A stretch of DNA of 64,000 bases. Source: Temnothorax longispinosus. Its lineage: Eukaryota; Arthropoda; Insecta; Hymenoptera; Formicidae. Positions within the stretch are counted from its first letter, which is position 1; the number at the start of each line of letters is the position of its first letter. Positions 23,005 through 33,250 of the stretch are shown here, piece after piece. The notes under the pieces are model-generated. The model saw only the letters and a list, made by a program, of their open reading frames with translations. It ran no database searches and was not told where the DNA came from. A program made the position numbers and the translations under genes. The stretch spans positions 11,875,780 to 11,939,779 of the forward strand of contig NC_092368.1 of assembly GCF_030848805.1 (NCBI RefSeq). Reading direction: 5' to 3'.

Positions 23005-23541
23005 AATGTTTTTTAGGTACTGGATTAATACCAATTTCCCAGGCGTTATAGGAGCTGTAGATGGGACACATGTGGCAATTTGGCCCCCTGACAAAAATAG
23101 AGAACATCTCTACATAAATAGAAAATTGTATCACTCATTGAATGTTATGATTGTAAGTGACAATTTAATAATAGATATACCAATCTACTTTATATAATAA
23201 TAAAAAAAAAAATAATTTTTCAAATTATGTGCAATTACTGATTTGTTTCAGGTCAGCGATTATTATGGAAACATATTGGCAATACTAGCAAGTCATGGTG
23301 GTCGAACTCACGATGCTAGAGTATGGAGTTCATCACAATTATCGAGATATATGTTAGAGAAAAATATCAAAATGGAAGAAGAAATGTATGGCTTTTAGGT
23401 ACATATACAAATTATATCTATTTCATAATCTCAAAATTTTAATTCCATCAAGATTTACATTATTACATATTACATTAAAATTTTTTTACTTATAGGTGAT
23501 TCTGGTTATCCGTTATTGCCATATCTGATGACACCAAAACG

Positions 23542-23728
23542 GATATATACACGTATAATATAAGATATAAGAGTAACTACCTGCGAATTCTGGCACGTAA
23601 TGTAAAGCTCTCTCTTTTCGTAAGCACCTCCATCGACCTTTTAATACTCGGATGGTCCTTTTAACTGAACAACGTGCTTTTACATGAGCATCCGTGTATG
23701 ATGCACCTGGAGATCCTGGTTCTTGATT
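23542..23728 (-). pseudogene. Inverted exon of the Harbinger pseudogene
   Basis: On the minus strand this reads in continuous frame the segment expected next in the transposase (ASYTDAHVKARCSVKRTI, then VLKGRWRCLRKERALHYVPE). It is bounded by 16-bp inverted repeats GATGACACCAAAACGG (23,526-23,541) and the complement at 23,729-23,744. A local inversion between these repeats explains the arrangement. Confidence 0.75.
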
Positions 23729-23880
23729 CCGTTTTGGTGTCATCAAAAGTAAGTGACAATTTAAGAGGAAAATATTTTTGCATCACAAATAATCAATATC
23801 AATACTTCATTGTTTCAGCACTTATCGTAAATGCAGCATGCGTGCTGCACAATATTGCAAAGCAATATAATATTGAAGAT

Positions 23881-24034
23881 CCCTTATAGAAATTTAATAC
23901 TGTAAGTGATTTTTTGGCTAGTGATTAATCATTTAAAAGCACTATTAAAAGCACTATTAACAGTGCTTTAATAGTGTTTTAAGTGATTAATTACTAGCCA
24001 AAAAATCACTTACAGTATTAAATTTCTATAAGGG
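23881..24034. repeat. Near-perfect palindrome inside transposase 3' region
   Basis: Arms of about 75 bp (CCCTTATAGAAATTTAATAC and complement) around a short loop, both arms containing GTAAGTGATTTTTTGGCTAG or its complement. The arms place GTAAGT at the 5' side and ACTTACAG at the 3' side, so the palindrome could be spliced out like an intron. It separates the exons before and after it. Confidence 0.75.
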
Positions 24035-24165
24035 ATGTCGAAGCATACATGAAAGAAGATGTTGAACAAGATATTGAGGATATAATAGAGGATAATTTAC
24101 GTGCAGATTTACGAAGGAATGGAAATGATGTTCGAGAAACACTAATACGACGATATTTTACATAA

Positions 24166-24879
24166 AAATGTATCTATATTTCAAACATAAAATAAACTAT
24201 TATCTATAGTAATGTACATATTTATGTAGTATTTATTTATACGTATAAGAAACACTTATATATACTTTATTAAGAAATAGTTTTGGACATCGAACACATT
24301 TAACTTATGCTGGATACAAAAATTAAATGGAAAAATTACACAATACTTATTGCACAATACAATAAATATTATAAGAAAAAATTAAACAAACATATATAAT
24401 ATACTCCTAAACAAAACATACAATTTCTACTTATACAATTTCTAAATAAAAATATTTTTATTTTAAGAAAAAGTATTTATATGAGATCTGTAAATGTTAA
24501 TTATCACAATATTTTCATTTTTTTGTTTAAAATATTTTTTATCTGCAATATATTAATACTCTTCTATTTTTAATTAAAATTTTATTTTTGCTTTCAACAT
24601 GTTGCAGTTATTTATGTTAAAATAAAAACTAACTTTCATTAAAATAATAAAACAAATCACAGAAAATATTGACATATTAATTAATAAAATAAAATAAAAT
24701 TTGTCTTATTATAGATACATATAGTAAATACCACAGATTAATAGACAGATAGCCAATGGCCCCTCAAAAGTCGAGACCAGCATTTCCGTGCTTTGATTAC
24801 CGACACACTTTGCCCCTTACCGACAGACTTTGCCCCTAGGATTGAGTCCGGACTAAATCACATTATAGACTTTAACCCG
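24166..24879. other. AT-rich stretch with short direct repeats at its end
   Basis: No gene. From 24,797 there are two copies of CCGACAcACTTTGCCCCT-like words, the second followed by TTGAGTCCGGACTAAAT. Closely similar words recur at 31,805-31,891. Confidence 0.5.
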
Positions 24880-25321
24880 ATAGTCCAGTCATTTGGTCGT
24901 AAAAGAAGAGGTTACCTGGAAAGTTTTCCGGGAGTTTTGAAAATTGGTAATTTTATATATTTCGATGTGCTCTTTCCGAATTTCAACTTTGCCACCTCGT
25001 ATCTTTGCCGCTCGTGCCGCCATATTGGAAAAATGACGCCTAAAAGCAGTTTTTTGACAATATCTCCTTTCCGACTCATTCCACGATAAAAACATTTATA
25101 TACAAAATAAAACTAGAGAAAATTTCCTACAATTTATGTAATAACCTTTTTTTTCGTAAAATTAATAGTTTTGGCATACGAGCGCCGCAAAGTGTAGTTC
25201 AACACGCGTTTTGGCCTAAAAACTCATTTCCACACCACCTTGAGGTAGAGTAAGCGGCGCGTTTTTTTTACCGTGGTATCCCCAGTAGGCCTAGTCCACA
25301 TGCAATTCACTATTCTAAAAT

Positions 25322-25590
25322 TTAGCGCATTCTTCTTCGCTTCGCTGTTCTTGATGGACCAGGTGTTGCGAGTTCATCGTCATTAGTACTGATCGAAACG
25401 TCACAGACCGAAATTTCTTCCACATCATCCGCGATGGGATTATCATTTTCATCGCAATCCTCTTCGTTCTCGATTTTATCATACGTTTGCTCGAAAATAG
25501 TCTCCGTTTTCTTCTTCTTCGTCGCTATCTTGTGATGGAACTTGTGAGTTATCACAGGTACCACTACAATTCGTGCATATAACGGAGCAC
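25322..25590 (-). pseudogene. Left-arm copy of the Cys-rich/acidic tail
   Basis: Mirror of the fragment at 25,621-25,933, beginning within the Cys cluster (VICTNCSGTCDN) and continuing in frame into the acidic stretch (SQVPSQDSDEEEE). A 1-nt difference in the GAA run then shifts the frame. The downstream part (SISTNDDELATPGPSRTAKR) remains open. It shows no start of its own. Confidence 0.55.
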
Positions 25591-25620
25591 TAAATAAATA
25601 AATAAAAAAGATGTCAAAAA

Positions 25621-25933
25621 AGATGTCAAAAAGCCTGTGAATGCAGAAAGGCTGGGTTAAAGTGCTCAGTTATATGCACGAATTGTAGTGGTACCTGTGA
25701 TAATTAACTCGCAAGTTCCATCACAAGATAGCGACGAAGAGGAAGAAACGGAGACTATTTTCGAGCAAACGTATGATGAAATCGAGAACAAAGAGGATTG
25801 CGATGAAACTGATAATCCCATCGCGGATGATGTGGAAGAAATTTCGGTCTGTGACGTTTCGATCAGTACTAATGACGATGAACTCGCAACACCTGGTCCA
25901 TCAAGAACAGCGAAGCGAAGAAGAATGCGCTAA
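25621..25933 (+). pseudogene. Cys-rich plus acidic C-terminal fragment of the XPG/PIN-like transposon protein family
   Basis: From the loop of the palindrome the frame reads RCQKACECRKAGLKCSVICT followed by NCSGTCDN. This pattern (C-C-x-C-R-K-x-G-L-x-C-x3-C-x2-C-x3-C-x-N) is the tail I know from metazoan proteins that also carry the HEEADT and FHALTGCD motifs. A 4-nt insert near 25,702 then adds a stop and shifts the frame. An acidic stretch (VPSQDSDEEEE...ELATPGPSRTAKRRR) follows and ends at 25,933. The coding element at 29.0-30.9 kb belongs to the same family but lacks this tail. Family membership is from memory of the motif. Confidence 0.55.
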
Positions 25934-26662
25934 ATTTTAGAATAGTGAATTGCATGTGGACTAGGCCTACTGGGGATACCACGGTAAAAAAAACGCGCCG
26001 CTTACTCTACCTCAAGGTGGTGTGGAAATGAGTTTTTAGGCCAAAACGCGTGTTGAACTACACTTTGCGGCGCTCGTATGCCAAAACTATTAATTTTACG
26101 AAAAAAAAGGTTATTACATAAATTGTAGGAAATTTTCTCTAGTTTTATTTTGTATATAAATGTTTTTATCGTGGAATGAGTCGGAAAGGAGATATTGTCA
26201 AAAAACTGCTTTTAGGCGTCATTTTTCCAATATGGCGGCACGAGCGGCAAAGATACGAGGTGGCAAAGTTGAAATTCGGAAAGAGCACATCGAAATATAT
26301 AAAATTACCAATTTTCAAAACTCCCGGAAAACTTTCCAGGTAAAACTACCAAATGACTGGACTACGAGTAGAAATTTCAGTTACTGTCTGAACAGGTCCA
26401 GATCAGGTGTGCCATAATACATAATCTGGCCCTGGTAAAGTCACCTGACATGGTCCTGACAAGATGTGTAACGCATTGCATGTTCAGGACCGGATTTCAT
26501 TTACCTAATAAGGACCATGTCAGGCGAATTAATGAAAACCCTTATATTCACCTGACATAAAAAAATTTGTTTATTTTGAAATTTTATTACTATTTTTTAA
26601 CTAAATTTGTTTCTTAGATGCAGTCTATGATTATAAATATTTTCTGTATTTGAAAAAATACA

Positions 26663-26728
26663 CCTACCTTGGTGGGATTCGAACTCGGGACCCCTGGATC
26701 GTGAGCCAACTGCCTTACGTGGTAGACT
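26663..26728 (-). repeat. tRNA-like pseudogene or SINE head
   Basis: The minus strand contains GAGTTCGAATCCCACC, a good B-box, about 40 bases after CTACCACGTAAGGCAG. The anticodon stem does not fold with a normal 7-base loop and the acceptor arms pair only partly. It is tRNA-derived but not a functional tRNA gene. Confidence 0.5.
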
Positions 26729-27137
26729 ACTTCTTAATTTAATGTATGTGTTATATATAGTCTACATATGTCATAACCAGTGCAAATATATAATTTTTCA
26801 AAAATCATCTTAAGAAACAAATTTAATTTAAAAAAAGTAATAAAATTTTGAATTGGCTATATGATATATAATATTATATTAATATTATATGATGAAAGAA
26901 GACGAATTGTACTTCTTACAATAATAATATTAGTCAAATAAAAAAGGCCTTCAATGTTTTATTATAGATATTATATTAATAATATCAGATTAATTATAAT
27001 TATTAATTAATTTTGATATGACCTTTGAAAATTTGTGTATTAAGGGATACTCAATAAGGTCCTGACTATTGTCTTATCAGGCTTGCCTGATTATATATAA
27101 CCAGGAATGCTTGATATGGCACCAGTCAGGACCTGAT
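26729..27137. other. AT-rich stretch with CCTGA words
   Basis: No gene. Words such as CCTGACATGGTCCTGA (26,440-26,525) and CAGGACCTGATAGTCC (27,126) recur on both sides of this stretch and, inverted, at 31,735-31,790. They suggest a dispersed repeat around the palindromic elements. Confidence 0.35.
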
Positions 27138-27585
27138 AGTCCGGGAGCCAGCGACCGTTTAGAGTTAGTCATTTCACAAAAGCTGAAAATTTTTCCTAAG
27201 CTCTATTTGGTATCACTAGTAAGTGAATGGACCTCCAGCTTGCGCAGTTCCGGCGGGTGTAGCTGCGGCAGCCTCCCACACACGTAAAATAATAATAAAA
27301 AAAAAACTAATACTGCAAAAGCTGAAACTTTGTTAACATGTTGATTATGTTATAAAGAAATGAAAAAACGTATCCAGCTGAATGTAGAGTGGGGGATTAT
27401 GCCCCAGCTTTTCACGTAAAGAAGTGAAAAATATGCGCTGAGTAAACTGATACCGCAAAAGCTGAAATTTTGTAAACTAATAGTTAAGTTAATAACTTAA
27501 ACGAAAAAAACATCCAGCTTTATATTTAGTGGGGGAAAAGTGCCCAGCTGATGCAGTGAATGACGCTGTGCATCGGTATAGTCCA

Positions 27586-28625
27586 GTCAAATTAGACATT
27601 TGAGCTCGGAAGTGAAGCGGTATTTATGAAATCTTTTTAGGGTTGTTGGGGGGATGTAGAAGAGCTTATTTCTGAGTTGTTGGGTTAATCGGACCGATGG
27701 GTTTTTAAGGGGGGGAGGGGGAATGAAAAATTTCGTTTTTTCGCAATAACTCGCCGAATTTTGACCGTACATGATTGATTAACCTCTCATTTTGTAGCTC
27801 TTTTAAAGCCCTACAATTCATTTCGTGAAGACCCTAACTTAAAATCAATATTTGTCGAGTTCTAGCCGGTGAAAGTGGGAAAAAATGTATTTTGTCGCGG
27901 TTTTTTGCGTTTATCTCGTTTCCATTAATAGATAGGAATGTGCCGCCACTGACAAAGTTGTAGGGCTTGAAGAGACCTACAAAACGAGAGGTCAGTCGTT
28001 CAGATTCGTTAAAAATTGAGCCCAGGAAAGCCTCTGAAAGTCGCGCTTTTAACATTTTTTGTCGAGCGCACTCGACTCGACACGCACCGTCGCGTGGCCG
28101 ATCGTCGCCGCGGCGGCGCGCCGCCGCCGGCGACGATCGGCCACGCGTTAAAAGCGCGACTTCCAGAGGCTTCCCTGGGCTCAATTTTTAACGAATCTGA
28201 ACGACTGACCTCTCGTTTTGTAGGTCTCTTCAAGCCCTACAACTTTGTCAGTGGCGGCACATTTCTATCTATTAATGGAAACGAGATAAACGCAAAAAAC
28301 CGCGACAAAATACATTTTTTCCCACTTTCACCGGCTAGAACTCGACAAATATTGATTTTAAGTTAGGGTCTTCACGAAATGAATTGTAGGGCTTTAAAAG
28401 AGCTACAAAATGAGAGGTTAATCAATCATGTACGGTCAAAATTCGGCGAGTTATTGCGAAAAAACGAAATTTTTCATTCCCCCTCCCCCCCTTAAAAACC
28501 CATCGGTCCGATTAACCCGACAACTCAGAAATAAGCTCTTCTACATCCCCCCAACAACCCTAAAAAGGTTTCATAAATACCGCTTCACTTCCGAGCAAAA
28601 GCCTTTTTTTTGTCTAATTTGACTT
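27586..28625. repeat. 1 kb palindrome with GC-rich core
   Basis: The arms (27,586 to about 28,110 and about 28,120-28,625) are near-perfect inverted copies. At the centre is GGCCGATCGTCGCCG and its complement around a run of GCGGCGCGCCGCCGCC, striking in an AT-rich region. The left arm has about 50 extra bases (near 28,052-28,098) that the right arm lacks. The paired open frames on both strands are mirror images and not separate genes. Confidence 0.85.
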
Positions 28626-28636
28626 TATAGTATGCG

Positions 28637-31273
28637 CTCGGGCGCGTTGTATCTTTGACTGCATCAGCTGGACACTTTTCCCTCACTAAATATAAAGCTG
28701 GATATTTTTTTCGTTTAACTTGTTCAGTTAACTATTGTATTACCAAATTTCAGCTCTTGCGGTATCAGATATTTATACTTTTCTCATTAAACACAGAGCG
28801 TCCATGCAGACGTTATTATACTATCTCACAAGTTCTTGAATTTAAAGAGTTTTAGTAAATATTTACACTAGCAAATTTGGCGTCTCTATGCTCTGAATTT
28901 GCCAGAGTGACGCCAAGCTATCTAGTGCGACCGTTGAACTTGTACCAATCGGAGCTGCGACAATGTCTAACGTACATCCGTTTTGCGTATTTTGCGTTTC
29001 TTACTTAATGTCGAAATAATGGGTAATGAACAACGAGAAAATTTTATTAAAGAATGTGCCGAAGATGAAAAAAGATTTGAGAAACCCATAAAAAAAAATA
29101 AATTGCTTAATTTTACAGATAATTGCAAAAAAGGAAAATGTCAGTGTCAGGAAAAGTTGTTGAACTGCGTATGCAACGTGATTTGTTTGGCCAATTGTTA
29201 TGTATATCGTTGAAAAAATCTTTAGATATAGATAAAGTTTTAACATATCTTCTAACGCCAATGCCATTATCAATGTGTCACATAGATGGATCTATTTGTA
29301 AAACTAATAAGGCAGCTCTATTAAAAGTACTCGAGCAGCAAATTGAGCCGCATACTCCGGAGCATACTAACGTCAAGGTGTTCGATGGATTTTTTATGCT
29401 TCATTTGATGAGGGAAGTTCCAGCTACTTACGGAAACATATCTATTAAAATTTTAACTATGTTTTGCTCGAATAATGCGGAAGTTATAGTAATCGCCTTT
29501 GATAGGTACATTTTTCCTTCCATCAAAGATAATGAACATTCTTTGAGAGGAATGCAAGTCACACAATTCCACATCGAGGGAGCAGATCAAATACGTTCTT
29601 CTGATTTCTGTAACGACTTGAAAAACGCCAATTTTAAAGAGGCGTTAATGAATTTTATTATACAGCACTGGACACTTGATCACGTAGCACCTTTGATTGG
29701 TAATAAAACTGTTTTTATAAATTATGATCAGTGCTATAAATATAAAGTCAATAATGGCCACGTAGAAAGGACGCACGATGTTTTATTAAGCTGTCCAGCG
29801 CATGAAGAAGCGGATACGAAGATCGTTTTCCACGTCTGCCAAATAGATTACGACGCACATGTCACGATAAGATGCTCCGATACTGACGTGGCCGTAATAA
29901 TGCTTTCTAACATGAGTGCCTTAAGTAACGCTAATGTTAAAGTTTCAATGGAAGCCGGAGTCGGTAATAATCAGCGCTTTATTAACATTAGCAAACTGTA
30001 TGAAACGTTAGGCCCTAAATTGAGCGCAGCGCTGCCGGCTTTTCATGCCCTGACGGGTTGCGATTATAACCCGTCATTTTTCAAGAAAGGAAAAAGTCGT
30101 CCGTATAAAATTTTACACAACTCAAAAATATATATCGATAGTTTTATCAAACTAAGCAACGCACCTGACGACGAGTTGCAGAGTACGTTTGATAATACAG
30201 AAGAATATGTTTGTCGTATGTATGGATTCAAAAAAATCAACAAAGTCAACGAAGCACGAGTTACAACATTTTTGAAGACATACAATATTGTACGAAACGA
30301 TGACATATTCCGTTTACTGAAGAATAATATCGACGGATCAGCTCTGCCTCCATGCAAAATTGAGCTGCACCAACATTTGCTGCGGACAACATATATAGCA
30401 AATATTTGGGCACACGCTCATCTTCAGGTTCCAACGGCATTACATCCGACTGATTTTGGCTGGGAAGAGAAGGAGGGAAAATATCTTTTCAAATGGTTCG
30501 AGGGTGAGCAGCTACTCTCTTCCCTTGGAGATATAACTATCGATGATGACCAAAACAGTAGAACAGGTTAGAATAATACTGATATATTTCTCTCATTTCA
30601 TTATTTTTTTTAATTATTTTAATGTAAATTTTTGATTATTTTCTTTTTAATTTTATCTATATAATTTTAATTTTAAAATAAAACTGAATAATATTTATAA
30701 CAATTTCGTATAGCATGTAAACTTTTTTTATAGTTAATAATCTGATTTGCGTTAAAATTTTGCTCTCGCGTGTTTTTATATAATTATCATCTATGTCTTT
30801 TAATATATTATTATTATATATGTTTACAGATGGTGAAGATATTTCACAGATCGACATCAATTGCAGCGATAACGAAAGCGATAATGAGTTCGATGACGAT
30901 GAATCCGAAGAAGACAAAATCTAAAAAATTTGTACATTATTATATTACTTTATGCGTATTAACACTATATGTATGTTTATTTTTATTTTTAGTATATTTT
31001 TTTAAATAAATACTAAAAAAATTTTTTAATAATTAATAGTAAACATTTTTTATTATCTTCCTTTAGAGCAGAAAAGTTATACGTATATATCATCCAATAA
31101 CTGCATGGACGCGCTGTGTCTAATGAGAAAAGTATAGATATCTGATACCGCAAGAGCTGAAATTTGGTAATACAATAGTTAACTGAATAAGTTAAACAAA
31201 AAAAATATCCAGCTTTATATTTAGTGAGGGAAAAGTGTCCAGCTGATGCAGTCAAAGATGCAACGCGCCCGCA
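28637..31273 (+). mobile_element. Inner TIR element carrying the XPG/PIN-like gene
   Basis: TIRs of about 185 bp: left 28,637-28,825 (GACTGCATCAGCTGGACACT...GCGGTATCAGATAT) and right about 31,083-31,273, inverted. They flank a single gene (29.0-30.9 kb). The TIR shares its inner part (GCATCAGCTGG, CTAAATATAAAGCTGGA) with the outer TIRs of the composite, so inner and outer elements are related. No DDE transposase was found in the interval. Confidence 0.7.
29138..30924 (+). CDS. XPG/PIN-like, transposon-borne protein with HEEADT and FHALTGCD motifs
   Basis: Two exons by inspection: 29,138-30,566 (donor GTTAGA) and 30,830-30,924 (acceptor TTTACAG), giving about 507 residues. Acidic residues fall as in XPG/FEN1-type PIN nucleases: VFDGFFML (~residue 83), AFDRY (~122), HEEADT (223-228) and SDTDV (~247-251), then FHALTGCD (302-309). 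The last exon is an acidic tail. The family is known to me as an uncharacterised, repeat-associated metazoan group. Nuclease activity is inference from motif spacing. Upstream, 29,019-29,130 encodes a matching N-terminal piece (FEKPIKKNKLLNF) in another frame; the shift lies at the A-run near 29,126-29,131. This copy may therefore be N-terminally broken, or may start at 29,138. It lacks the Cys-rich tail seen at 25.6 kb. Confidence 0.7.
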
Positions 31274-31719
31274 CGCATATCGATGCGCAGCATCTTTCAC
31301 TGCATCAGCTGGGCACTTTTCCCCTACTAAATATAAAGCTGGATGTTTTTTTCGTTTAAGTTATTATCTTAACTATTAGTTTACCAAATTTCAGCTTTTG
31401 CGGTATCAGTTTACTCAGAGCATATTTTTCACTTCTTTACGTGAAAAGCTGGGGCATAATCCCCCACTCTAAATTCGGCTGGATACGTTTTTTCATTTAA
31501 TTGTAACATAATCAACATGTTAACAAAGTTTCAGCTTTTGCGGTATTAGTTTTTTTTTATTATTATTTTACGTGTGTGGGAGGCTGCCGCAGCTACACCC
31601 CCCGGAAGTGCGCCAGCTGGAGGTCCATTCACTTACTAGTGATACCAAATAAAGCTTAGGAAAAATTTTCAGCTTTTGTGATTTTGGTCATTGAAAAAGG
31701 TCGCTGGCTCCCGGACTAT

Positions 31720-32321
31720 GATCTGGCATGCCGTAGTCAGGCATGCCTCATTTATACCTGATCAGGGCCGTACATGACAACAGGCACGCCTGAATAAATT
31801 TCTACTCGGGAATTGCCCCTGGTGCGAGTCTGGACTAAATATACCCGATTTTACCTACAGACTTTGCCCCTGGTGCGAATCCGGACTAATTTTGCAGTGA
31901 TGCCAGATTTCAGCGGTGATGTCAGATGCTCGATGCTCGGTCAGCCGAGCCGGCGAGAATCGTGCTAGGCTTCTTGTTAATATCTCGGCGCTCGCGCGCG
32001 CGCGCGCACCTAGGTCTTGTCGCACTTATTAATTACTTATGATATTTATTGATATATATATATATATATATATTATATGAAGCCGAGACCGAGGATTAAT
32101 GAACAATACTATTGTTATTATACAATAGTAAAGAAAACTTATTTTGTAATTTAAAAATAATTTTTTATTTTTTTATGAGCAAATCGTTAACTTTCCTAAA
32201 GTTGTTAGAAAATATGCGAATAATTTTAATGATTGTCAAATAATTTTCCTAGTTTATATGTATTACATAAAAACTCATTTGCCTAAAAAAATAAAAATGC
32301 AAAAAAAGTTAAAAAAAAAAC
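31720..32321. repeat. Direct repeats and microsatellites
   Basis: Two tandem copies of a ~50-bp unit ending TTGCCCCTGGTGCGARTCYGGACTAA lie at 31,800-31,891. They match words at 24,800-24,855 in the same orientation. A CG repeat follows at about 31,991-32,006 and a TA repeat at 32,052-32,072. No gene is seen. Confidence 0.6.
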
Positions 32322-32396
32322 CAGGATTCGAACTTGAGAACTTCATCATTCTAGCCGCGATCGTCTTACTCGCTCGTCCACGTTTACTATTAGAAA
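32322..32396 (-). repeat. tRNA-like pseudogene or SINE head
   Basis: On the minus strand AAGTTCGAATCCTGG (B-box) follows GTGGACGAGCGAGTAAGACG by about 40 bases and is followed by a T/A-rich run. The cloverleaf is incomplete, so a functional tRNA is unlikely. Confidence 0.4.
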
Positions 32397-33250
32397 ATTG
32401 CTTCTACCGGCTCGATAGATTACGCACATGGAAACTTTAAGAAATTTTATTTCATTAATTATTTGACATTGGCACAAGTTACTATGTCTTGTAAAATACA
32501 TATAGTAAAATTAAAGGACAAATTTTTGCAATCACAGCAGTTATGTGTATTTCACTTTTACGAATAGATTACGTAGATATTGTTGCTCAACGGAAACCGC
32601 GAGAAGGTGATGGTCTCTTTCGTCATGAGATAATGTAAAAAATTTGTTTTTTTTAACATTGCAATAATTTTAACATGTATAAATTAAAAAATATATAAGT
32701 AGATAAAGCTCGTATGTCTTAGATAAAACAAGAGCCAATAACCGAACAACATGATTCTAAATAATATAGTTTAATATTCCGTCACAATAACTGGGACGTT
32801 TCGTGCTTTACAGAGACTTTTTCAATCAATAAAATAAATCCCTCTAATTAACTGTAATACATTATCATAATAATCCCGTTACATAAAAAATCCGTCGAGA
32901 GATAAAATAAATTAAAAGAAAGTTTAACATCATAAAATTAACATTAATTAATAATTATAGCATTTTTATTATAGAATTTATCCTCTCTATTGATTTAAAT
33001 CATAGCGGTCGTTTTTACTTTCTTAATATTAATAATTATAGTATACAAATTACATGGAGTTATTAAGAAGCCACATCAAGTTAAAAGCCCAAAAAACCGA
33101 TTAACAAATAGTCGAAATGTATGCGTGGTCAAACTATAAATTTAATTAGAGAGTTGTTAACAATTTTTTAAAACTTAAAAAATAATTATTCGTTTAATGG
33201 CGAGATAAATCGTGTTAGAAGGCTGAAAAATGTGGAGCGAACGGCCTTAA
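32397..33250. other. AT-rich stretch, nothing recognised
   Basis: No coding signal, inverted repeat or tRNA-like sequence was found. Confidence 0.5.

Larger units (their letters stand above)
22267..24165 (+). pseudogene. PIF/Harbinger (HARBI1-like) transposase pseudogene
   Basis: Exon-like pieces with consensus splice sites: 22,267-22,360 (LSKDATFALCENLRPHVPEA), 22,516-22,705 (ATLHFLSSGSYQ; MSQSSMSEAI), 23,017-23,152 (GVIGAVDGTHVAIWPP, first catalytic Asp), 23,252-23,398, 23,495-23,541 (GDSGYPLLPYL, second catalytic Asp), 23,819-23,889 (VNAACVLHNIA), and 24,034-24,165 (C-terminus ending RRYFT). It is broken by frameshifts near 22,558 and 23,385, by an inverted exon (23,542-23,728), by a palindromic insertion (23,881-24,034) and by a retroposon-like insertion before exon 3. 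In the inverted exon the usual third catalytic Glu position reads Lys (VKRTIRVLKGRWRCL). The N-terminal exon is missing. Confidence 0.85.
24880..26366. repeat. 1.5 kb near-perfect palindrome
   Basis: The arms run from TAGTCCAGTCATTTGGT (24,880) to the complement ending at 26,366 and meet around a loop of about 70 bp at 25,592-25,665. Each arm carries the same coding fragment (see 25,621-25,933) and the same 3' flank. It looks like two inverted copies of the 3' end of one transposon, or a fold-back duplication. Very few differences separate the arms, which implies a recent origin or ongoing gene conversion. Confidence 0.85.
27138..31719. mobile_element. Composite element with ~440-bp terminal inverted repeats
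   Basis: The left TIR (27,138 to about 27,577) and right TIR (about 31,279-31,719) are inverted copies starting AGTCCGGGAGCCAGCGACC. They share TAAGTGAATGGACCTCCAGC-like and CCCAGCTTTTCACG-like words. Between them lie a 1 kb palindrome (27,586-28,625) and an inner element with its own TIRs (28,637-31,273) that carries the coding region. Flanks near both outer ends contain TGAT, but an exact duplication could not be confirmed. Confidence 0.7.

Noticed and set aside
27587..28622. Paired open frames of 60-116 codons on both strands
   Set aside because: Products of the palindrome arms; no domain, no start context and no splice signals.
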